This document shows, one piece after another, positions 41,794-47,831 of a stretch of DNA of 64,000 nt; position 1 is the first letter of the stretch; every line of letters starts with the position of its first letter. The DNA lies in the NCBI RefSeq assembly GCF_900113865.1, contig NZ_FOQY01000004.1, positions 124,001 to 188,000 of the forward strand, in the 5' to 3' direction. The position numbers were made by a program, and so were the translations under genes. The notes beneath the pieces were generated by a model. The model ran no database searches, had not been told where the DNA came from, and saw only the letters and a list, made by a program, of their open reading frames with translations. The stretch comes from Streptosporangium canum. GTDB lineage: Bacteria > Actinomycetota > Actinomycetes > Streptosporangiales > Streptosporangiaceae.

Positions 41794-42401
41794 AGGACTG
41801 CGACCGGCTGGGCGTCACCGTCCTGGAGCACACCGGTGTCGAAGCCGTCGAAGCGACGCGGGTGCTGTGCGCCGACGCCACCGCCCTGGCGTCCGACGCG
41901 ACCGTGTGGACGGCCGGGTTCGCGGTCAGCCCCCTCGCCGCCGCCGGCGGACTGGAGGTCACCGAGAACGGTCAGATCGTCGTCGATCGCACCATGCGGT
42001 CGGTCTCGCACCCGAACGTGTACGCCATCGGTGACAGCGCCTACGCCATCGGCGACAACGGCCGGCCGCTGCCGATGTCCTGCGCTTCGGCCGGCTACAC
42101 CGGCCGGCAGGCTATCGAGGCGATCGTGGGACGCCTGACCGGGCGCACGATCGCGAACATCAAGCTGGTCTACACGTACAACCACATCAGTCTCGGGCGG
42201 CGGGACGGGATCCTGCAGACGGTCGGCGACGCAGGGCAGGCAAAGCCGAAGTACAGGGGCGGCCGGAAGCCCGCACGGATCAAAGCGGGCATACTCAAGA
42301 TGGCGCTGTGGGCCACCTCGCACCCCACCTACGGCATGCCCAAGCGCAGGCACCGCCTGGCCGCCGCGCCGGACGCGATCGCCGGGAAGGTGCTCGCGTA
42401 A
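41794..42401 (+). pseudogene. 3' half of an FAD-dependent NADH dehydrogenase/oxidoreductase gene
   Basis: Reading from about 41794: LGVTVLEHTGVEAVEATRVL, ATVWTAGFAVSPLAAAGGLE, then the FAD-binding block HPNVYAIGDSAYAIGDNG and a C-terminal membrane-type tail (KLVYTYNHISLGRRDGILQ). This is the last 200 residues of an Ndh-2/NAD(P)-FAD oxidoreductase; the FAD- and NAD-binding N-terminus is missing. GTG at 41862 has no ribosome site and is not a real start. Confidence 0.75.
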
Positions 42402-42458
42402 CCACCTCACGTGGTCCGCGTGGACAGCACCGCCACTGATCGCTTCGACCCCACAGCG

Positions 42459-42506
42459 GGTAGGCCGGTGAGGCCAGGCCGAAACCGCTGGCCTCACCGG
42501 CCTACC
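42459..42506. repeat. 19-bp perfect inverted repeat
   Basis: GGTAGGCCGGTGAGGCCAG (42459-42477) and its exact reverse complement (42488-42506) flank a ten-base loop. The right arm runs into the sigma-factor fragment. It may be a terminator or a scar of a rearrangement. Confidence 0.85.
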
Positions 42507-42655
42507 GGCTGCTGGGCTCCGCCGCCGACGCCGAGGAGACCGTGCAGGACGCGTTCTCGCACTGGCAGGCCGCCGACCGGCAGCGGATCAAGGTGCCGGA
42601 AACCTGCCAGGTCCTTGACGCGGCGCAGACCCCGGCGAGCCTCCGCGGCACGTAG
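42500..42655 (+). pseudogene. Fragment of an ECF sigma factor gene (SigJ/ECF41-like)
   Basis: Reads AYRLLGSAADAEETVQDAFS then HWQAADRQRIKVPE: region 2 of an ECF sigma factor, where relatives have RLLGSxADAEDVVQ. After that the similarity stops, and a TAG ends the frame at 42655. Genes for FAD/NAD oxidoreductases often sit beside ECF41 sigma factors, so this fragment and the preceding one may once have been one locus. Confidence 0.6.
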
Positions 42656-42699
42656 CTTGAGGGCGTGAGGTGCGGGGCTGTGACGGTGGGAAGATCGAG

Positions 42700-44544
42700 A
42701 TGACGGCAGCGGGGTCCGCTCATCGCCCGGGTCCGGCGGGCGCCTCTCGTTACCCGCCGATCGCCGACCACGGGCTGATCGGTGATCTGCGCAGCGTGGC
42801 GCTCGTGGACACCGGCGGCACGATCGGCTGGTACTGCTGCCCACGCTTCGACGCGCCGAGCGTGTTCGCCTCGATCCTGGACGCCGACCGGGGCGGGTCG
42901 TTCGAGCTGGCCGCCGACCTGCCGGCGCGGACCAAGCAGTTCTACTTCCCCGACACCAACGTGCTGATCACCCGGTTCTTCGCCGCCGACGGGGTGGGCG
43001 AGATCCAGGACTTCATGCCGGTCGTCGTCGCCGGCTCGGCCGAGGACGGCAGGCACCGGCTGATCCGGCGGGTGATGTGCGTGCGGGGGTCGCTGCCGTT
43101 CCGGGCGCGGGTGGCGCCCCGCTTCGACTACGGCAGGCAGTCGCACGACCTGAGCATGCGGGGCGGCCGGGCGGTCTTCGAGTCGCCGTCGCTCTCGCTG
43201 TCCCTGAGCGCCAGCGCGCCCATGGAGACCGACGGCCCGGACGTGTGGTCGGAGTTCAAGCTCACCGAGGGCGAATGCGCGGTCTTCGCCCTCGACAAGC
43301 TCGGCGACGGCGTGGAGCCCCGGTCGTGCCCGATCGCCGAGGCCGAGGAGGAGTTCGCCGCCACGGTCGCGTACTGGCGGCGCTGGCTGTCCACGTCGCG
43401 CTACCGCGGCCGATGGCGGGAGATGGTGCACCGTTCCGCGCTGACGCTGAAGCTGCTCACCTACGCGCCGACCGGCGGGATCGTGGCGGCGGCGACGACC
43501 AGCCTCCCCGAGCAGCCCGGCGGCGAGCGCAACTGGGACTACCGCTACGTCTGGATCCGCGACTCGGCGTTCTGCGTGTACGCCCTGCTCCGGCTGGGGT
43601 TCAGCGAGGAGGCCGCGGCGTTCATGAACTTCCTGTCCGAGCACGTCAGCCGGGACTGCGGCAGCCCGTCGGGCCCGCTGCAGATCATGTACGGCATCGA
43701 CGGGCGCACCGAGCTGCCCGAGGTCGAGCTGTCCCATTTCGAGGGCTATCAGGGCTCCGCCCCGGTGCGCACCGGCAACGGCGCCGTCCACCAGCTCCAG
43801 CTGGACATCTACGGTGCTCTCATCGACTCCGTCTACCTCTACGACAAGATGGGCCAGCCGATCTCCAGCGACCACTGGGAGGAGATCCACACGCTGGTGG
43901 ACTGGGTCTGCGACAACTGGGACCAGCCCGACGAGGGCGTCTGGGAGACGCGCGGCGGGCGCAAGGACTTCGTCTACTCGCGGCTGATGTGCTGGGTGGC
44001 GATCGAACGGGCCATGCGGATGGCCGGCCATCGCGGGCTGCCCGCCGACACGCCCCGCTGGCAGCGGGCCCGCGACGCGATCTACCGGCAGATCATGCGA
44101 CGCGGCTGGTCCCCCCGGCTGCGGGCGTTCGTCCAGCATTTCGACGACGATGTCCTGGACGCCTCCATCCTGATGATGCCGCTGGCCAAGTTCGTCTCCC
44201 CCACCGACCCGAAGTGGCTGTCGACCCTCGACGCCCTCGGCAGGACCCTGGTCTCCGACTCCCTGGTGTACCGCTACGACCCCCTGGCCAGCCCGGACGG
44301 GTTGCGGGGACAGGACGGCACGTTCTCGATCTGCTCGTTCTGGTACGTCGAGGCGCTCACCCGCGCCGGGCGCCTGGACGAGGCGCGGCTGGCCTTCGAG
44401 AAGATGCTCACCTACGCCAATCACCTCGGCCTGTACGCCGAGGAGATCGGGCAGACCGGCGAGCAGCTCGGCAACTTTCCGCAGGCCTTCACCCATCTCG
44501 CGCTGATCAGCGCCGCGTTCAACCTCGACCGCGCCCTCGGGTAG
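42700..44544 (+). CDS. GH15-family glycoside hydrolase (glucoamylase/trehalase-like)
   Basis: 614 residues. An N-terminal beta-sandwich (GLIGDLRSVALVDTGGTIGW, CCPRFDAPSVFASIL) precedes an (alpha/alpha)6 barrel from about residue 250. The barrel has the GH15 hallmark RNWDYRYVWIRDSAF near residue 276 and later FEGYQGSAPVRTGN and LYAEEIG (catalytic-acid regions). Actinobacterial proteins of this form include the mycobacterial-type trehalase; glucoamylase activity is the alternative. No signal peptide, so cytoplasmic. ATG at 42700 is preferred over GTG at 42670. Confidence 0.9.
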   Translation: MTAAGSAHRPGPAGASRYPPIADHGLIGDLRSVALVDTGGTIGWYCCPRFDAPSVFASILDADRGGSFELAADLPARTKQFYFPDTNVLITRFFAADGVGEIQDFMPVVVAGSAEDGRHRLIRRVMCVRGSLPFRARVAPRFDYGRQSHDLSMRGGRAVFESPSLSLSLSASAPMETDGPDVWSEFKLTEGECAVFALDKLGDGVEPRSCPIAEAEEEFAATVAYWRRWLSTSRYRGRWREMVHRSALTLKLLTYAPTGGIVAAATTSLPEQPGGERNWDYRYVWIRDSAFCVYALLRLGFSEEAAAFMNFLSEHVSRDCGSPSGPLQIMYGIDGRTELPEVELSHFEGYQGSAPVRTGNGAVHQLQLDIYGALIDSVYLYDKMGQPISSDHWEEIHTLVDWVCDNWDQPDEGVWETRGGRKDFVYSRLMCWVAIERAMRMAGHRGLPADTPRWQRARDAIYRQIMRRGWSPRLRAFVQHFDDDVLDASILMMPLAKFVSPTDPKWLSTLDALGRTLVSDSLVYRYDPLASPDGLRGQDGTFSICSFWYVEALTRAGRLDEARLAFEKMLTYANHLGLYAEEIGQTGEQLGNFPQAFTHLALISAAFNLDRALG

Positions 44545-44549
44545 CCGTC

Positions 44550-44622
44550 CGGGACACGTGCCGGTGACCGCCACGGCCGATCACCCCGGGACACGTGCCG
44601 GTGACCGCCACGGCCGATCACC
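44550..44622 (+). repeat. 37-bp tandem duplication after the GH15 gene
   Basis: CGGGACACGTGCCGGTGACC and the following bases at 44550-44586 are repeated at 44587-44622. It begins six bases after the stop codon. Confidence 0.9.
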
Positions 44623-44629
44623 GGCACGT
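44593..44629. terminator. Hairpin between convergent genes
   Basis: ACGTGCCGGTGA (44593-44604) pairs perfectly with TCACCGGCACGT (44618-44629), 13-base loop. One arm comes from the second copy of the tandem duplication. Confidence 0.6.
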
Positions 44630-44690
44630 TCACCGGGGCGACGCCCCCTCCCCGGCGCGGTTCCCGGGCGCCCCGCCGTCACCCGCGCGG

Positions 44691-45902
44691 CTACGTCCTG
44701 GCCTGGATCACGGCGTGCGTGCCGCTGGTGCGCCAGGGCCGCCCGCTCGCGTCCAGCTCCGTGACGACGTCGGCGCCGAGGCCGACCACGACGTCGGACT
44801 TCAGGGTGCGCAGGGCCGCCACCGGCCCGGGGAAGTATCCGACGGCCGAGGCGAACGGCGTGGCCGGCGGCCACATCCGGTCGCCGACGAGGCGCCGGTA
44901 GTTCAGATCACCCTTCATGATCGTCAGTGACACGGAGGCGAACTCCTCCCTCAGGTCGCCGGGCATCTCGCTGTAGGGCAGGGGCGCGCACGAGAAGACG
45001 TGTGCCCGTACGGCCAGCCGCCCCGAGCCCATCGCGCTCCACAGGCGCTCCCCCGCCTCCCCCGCCCGGCCCCCCGCGGCCGACAGCCGCCGCACGCAGG
45101 CGATGACGTCCGCGGGCACGGCGTCGGAGACGTAGTACGGCACGGGCTTCACATGCAGCAGAACCTCCCGCACCTGCCGCGCGTGCAGCAGGTGATCGAT
45201 CAGGGCGAGGTCCGGCAGCAGCTCGCCTGCCGCGTTGTCGGCGACGAAGCAGATCCGCGCGGGGCGCGGGCCGTCCACCGCCGACCAGAGGAGGTCGCTG
45301 TCGTCGGCCGGCAGGTCCGTCGTCCGGCCGCCGTCCTGCGCCCCTCCGGCGGAGAGGCGGAATCCGAGGTCCGCCTGGTTTCCCCACAGCGCCCTCTGGA
45401 GCAGCGTCTGCGCCTGCTCCTCCGCGGGCATGCCGGGCAGGCCGTCGAGCGCGCGGAGCTCGGCGTCGACTCCCTTGCCGAGCAGCTCGGCCCGTTTGAA
45501 GGGCTCGAACGGGTCTATGCCCTGCCACGGCCCCGGATCGAAGTATCCGACCGCGGCGAGGAGCTTGCGGTAGAAGTAGCTCTCCGCCCACAGGAACGGC
45601 GCGTCGTCCCAGCGTCCCCCGACATGGCCCCGGTCCCAGCTCTCCCAGAGCTCACGGTCGTGCACGGCCCCCTCCAGGGGACCGATCACCCCGTCGGTGA
45701 TCTCCCTGAGCAGCAGGTCGAGCGCGCGCCGGCGGTCGGGACCGTACGGCGTGGCGTCACCGACCTTCCGGATCAGGGCGGGGTGCCGGTCGTGGAGAAC
45801 ACTCCAGGGGAAGGAGCCGGGAACGTTGCTCCGGATCACCGGCGGATCGCCGGAGGGCATCGCGGGCTCTCCGGACCGCCTCCGGACGTCGTCATCCGCC
45901 AT
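44691..45902 (-). CDS. DUF89/ARMT1-like metal-dependent phosphatase-type protein
   Basis: 403 residues. The family's metal site is seen in RICFVADNAAGELLPDLALI (Asp-Asn pair) near residue 220 and, later, LTIMKGDLNYRRLVGD (KGD-N motif). An N-terminal helical domain contains WAESYFYRKLLAAVGYFDPG. DUF89 proteins act as damage-control phosphatases on sugar phosphates and related metabolites. ATG at 45902 follows GGGGGAG; the longer upstream frame overlaps a divergent gene. Convergent with GH15. Confidence 0.85.
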   Translation of the reverse strand: MADDDVRRRSGEPAMPSGDPPVIRSNVPGSFPWSVLHDRHPALIRKVGDATPYGPDRRRALDLLLREITDGVIGPLEGAVHDRELWESWDRGHVGGRWDDAPFLWAESYFYRKLLAAVGYFDPGPWQGIDPFEPFKRAELLGKGVDAELRALDGLPGMPAEEQAQTLLQRALWGNQADLGFRLSAGGAQDGGRTTDLPADDSDLLWSAVDGPRPARICFVADNAAGELLPDLALIDHLLHARQVREVLLHVKPVPYYVSDAVPADVIACVRRLSAAGGRAGEAGERLWSAMGSGRLAVRAHVFSCAPLPYSEMPGDLREEFASVSLTIMKGDLNYRRLVGDRMWPPATPFASAVGYFPGPVAALRTLKSDVVVGLGADVVTELDASGRPWRTSGTHAVIQART

Positions 45903-46074
45903 CTGCCGCTCCCCCGATCCGCCGCGCCGCCGCACCTTCGGCGGTCCGGCGGGCGCATGCTGTCTCAGTAGTATCCGCCACCCCCGCGGTGTGGCCGCGG
46001 GTGGTGTCGGGGGTGGCGGTGGCGGGCAGATCCTGCCCCATGGAGGAGGCGGGGATCGACGGGGCGGGACCGTG

Positions 46075-46845
46075 ATGATGCGGGTGGGGACGTCCGGCTG
46101 GCAGTACGCCGACTGGCGCGGGGTGCTGTATCCCCCTGCCCTGGCCCGGCGGCTGTGGCTGGAGCGGTACGGCGAGAGCTTCGAGACGGTCGAGAACAAC
46201 AACACCTTCTACCGGCTGCCGGCCCGCCGGACCTTCGAGGACTGGAGGGACCGCACCCCGGACACCTTCGTCATGGCGGTCAAGGCGAGCCGCTTCCTCA
46301 CCCACGTCAAACGGCTGAAGGATCCCGAGGAGCCCGTCGAGCGCCTGCTGGCGGCGGCCGACGGGCTGGGGACCAAGCTCGGGCCGATCCTCCTGCAGCT
46401 CCCGCCGACGCTGACGGCCGACCCCGGACGGCTCGGCGCGTGCCTGCGCTGTTTCCCCGCCGATGTGCGTGTCGCCGTCGAGCCGCGGCACGCCTCCTGG
46501 TGGAGTGATCCCGTGCGCGAGGTGCTGTCGGCGCACGGCGCGGCCCTGTGCTGGGCCGACCGGCTCGGCCACCCGCGGACGCCCCTGTGGCGGACCGCCG
46601 ACTGGGGTTACCTCCGCTTCCACGAGGGGCGAGCCGCCCCCTGGCCCGCGTACGGCGACGGCGCGCTCCGTTCCTGGCTGCGCCGGCTGGGCGAGGCCTG
46701 GGACGACCGCTGCGACGTCCATGTGTACTTCAACAACGATCCGGGCGGCGCCGCGGTGCGCGACGCCGCCCGGTACGCGGAACTCGCCGCCGCCGAGGGG
46801 TGGCCCGTGAGCCGCACGCCCGCCCGCCCCGCCCGAGGCGGATGA
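46075..46845 (+). CDS. DUF72 TIM-barrel protein
   Basis: 256 residues. DUF72 signature: VGTSGWQYADWRGVLYPP at the N-terminus, FETVENNNTFYRLP, FVMAVKASRFLTHVKRLKD, LLQLPPTL, VAVEPRHASWW and YVYFNND-type end (VHVYFNNDPGGAAVRDA). The family is TIM-barrel-like with no settled reaction. ATG at 46075; GTG at 46072 and ATG at 46078 are also in frame. Confidence 0.93.
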   Translation: MMRVGTSGWQYADWRGVLYPPALARRLWLERYGESFETVENNNTFYRLPARRTFEDWRDRTPDTFVMAVKASRFLTHVKRLKDPEEPVERLLAAADGLGTKLGPILLQLPPTLTADPGRLGACLRCFPADVRVAVEPRHASWWSDPVREVLSAHGAALCWADRLGHPRTPLWRTADWGYLRFHEGRAAPWPAYGDGALRSWLRRLGEAWDDRCDVHVYFNNDPGGAAVRDAARYAELAAAEGWPVSRTPARPARGG

Positions 46846-46915
46846 GGCAGCGCTCAACGAGGTCCCGCTCATTAATCATTCGACTGCCCCTCCGACCTGC
46901 GGGAAACTTCTCACG

Positions 46916-47431
46916 ATGACGCCACGAACCGATACGCCTCCCACCTGGAACGAGCGCACGCAACTGATCACCTTCCTGGACTACGCCCGTGACACGGCGC
47001 GAGCCAAGTGCGAGGGCGTGTCCGCGGACGACGCCCGCAGGGCCCCGCTTCCGAACTCACCGCTGATGACCCTGTGTGGGCTGATCAGCCATCTGCGGTG
47101 GGTCGAGCACCACTGGTTCCAAGTGATGTTCCTGGGGGAGGAGCCCGCCGGTCCGCTCACACAGGCGAGCGACGACGACCCCGACCCCGAGATGCGGACC
47201 GCGGTCGACATTCCGTTGCCCCGGCTTCTCGCCGAATATGAGGAGCAGAGCGACCGCTACCGTCGTCTGCTGTCCGACCACGACCTGAACTCAAGGGCCA
47301 AGCGTCCCATCCGCGACGGCCGCCACGTGGACCTCCGCTGGGTGATCCTCCACCTCATTGAAGAAGTCTCCCGACACAACGGGCATCTCGACATCGTGCG
47401 AGAGCTCGTCGACGGACGGACCGGCGTCTAG
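46916..47431 (+). CDS. DinB/DUF664-family protein (mycothiol-dependent enzyme-like)
   Basis: 171 residues, four-helix bundle. Metal-binding His triad is visible: LISHLRWVEHHWFQVMF (first His) and VILHLIEEVSRHNGHLDIVR (second and third His). In actinobacteria many members are mycothiol S-transferases for detoxification. Monocistronic; the region after it (47432-47609) is described separately. Confidence 0.9.
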   Translation: MTPRTDTPPTWNERTQLITFLDYARDTARAKCEGVSADDARRAPLPNSPLMTLCGLISHLRWVEHHWFQVMFLGEEPAGPLTQASDDDPDPEMRTAVDIPLPRLLAEYEEQSDRYRRLLSDHDLNSRAKRPIRDGRHVDLRWVILHLIEEVSRHNGHLDIVRELVDGRTGV

Positions 47432-47609
47432 GCAGCCAGCGCTGCGAAGTGTGAGGTCCTCGTCGGAGCGAGGGGCACACCCATCAGCCACGCGTCAATC
47501 CGTGTTTTGTCCAGCTGGTAGGCCCATCGCTTACTGATGTTGCAGGGATCAGCTCAGAACCCGCCGGACGCGACGACACCGAAGACCTCGTTCCCACCCA
47601 GAACACATA
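47432..47609. other. Intergenic stretch with a possible antisense gene fragment
   Basis: On the minus strand, about 47433-47560 is open and reads ISKRWAYQLDKTRIDAWLMG, which has the look of an excisionase/HTH tail, without a start. Too short to call a gene. Otherwise nothing recognised. Confidence 0.2.
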
Positions 47610-47649
47610 GAGCAGCCCCATGATCACAGCTGTGATCATGGGGCTGCTC
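47610..47649. terminator. 40-bp perfect palindrome, bidirectional terminator
   Basis: GAGCAGCCCCATGATCACAG is followed at once by its reverse complement. CGTTTTGG follows on the + strand and TATGTGTTC on the minus strand. It lies 71 bases beyond the lanthipeptide precursor stop and also faces the DinB gene. Confidence 0.8.
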
Positions 47650-47720
47650 CGTTTTGGATAATTCGCCGGCAGTGTCCCGGGTTCGGGAGTGCGGGGCCTT
47701 TACCTCAGTCGCCCGTCACG

Positions 47721-47831
47721 TCAGTTGTCGGTGCACCCGAAGTGCCTGATGCAGTTGGTCAGCCGGAGCGCCTCGTTGACGCCCGGCTCCAGCTCCTGGA
47801 GAGCCTGCAGGTCCTCAACGTCGAAGGACAT
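47721..47831 (-). CDS. Lanthipeptide precursor peptide (class IV type)
   Basis: 36 residues. The leader is MSFDVEDLQALQELEPG, then VNEALR, acidic and helical with the LQALQELE pattern typical of class III/IV leaders. The likely core is LTNCIKHFGCTDN: two Thr (dehydration sites) and two Cys (ring donors). GGAGG stands eight bases before the ATG at 47831. It begins inside the 3' end of the synthetase gene (17-base overlap, other frame), so its translation is probably coupled to the synthetase. A terminator follows. The leader/core boundary is inferred. Confidence 0.82.
   Translation of the reverse strand: MSFDVEDLQALQELEPGVNEALRLTNCIRHFGCTDN

Noticed and set aside
41862-42401. A complete 179-residue oxidoreductase starting at GTG 41862
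   Set aside because: The homologous sequence continues upstream of this codon, the FAD/NAD domains are missing and there is no ribosome site, so it is a remnant.
42411-42668. Complete small gene between the oxidoreductase remnant and GH15
   Set aside because: The frame with sigma-factor similarity is different, short and truncated; no gene is supported.
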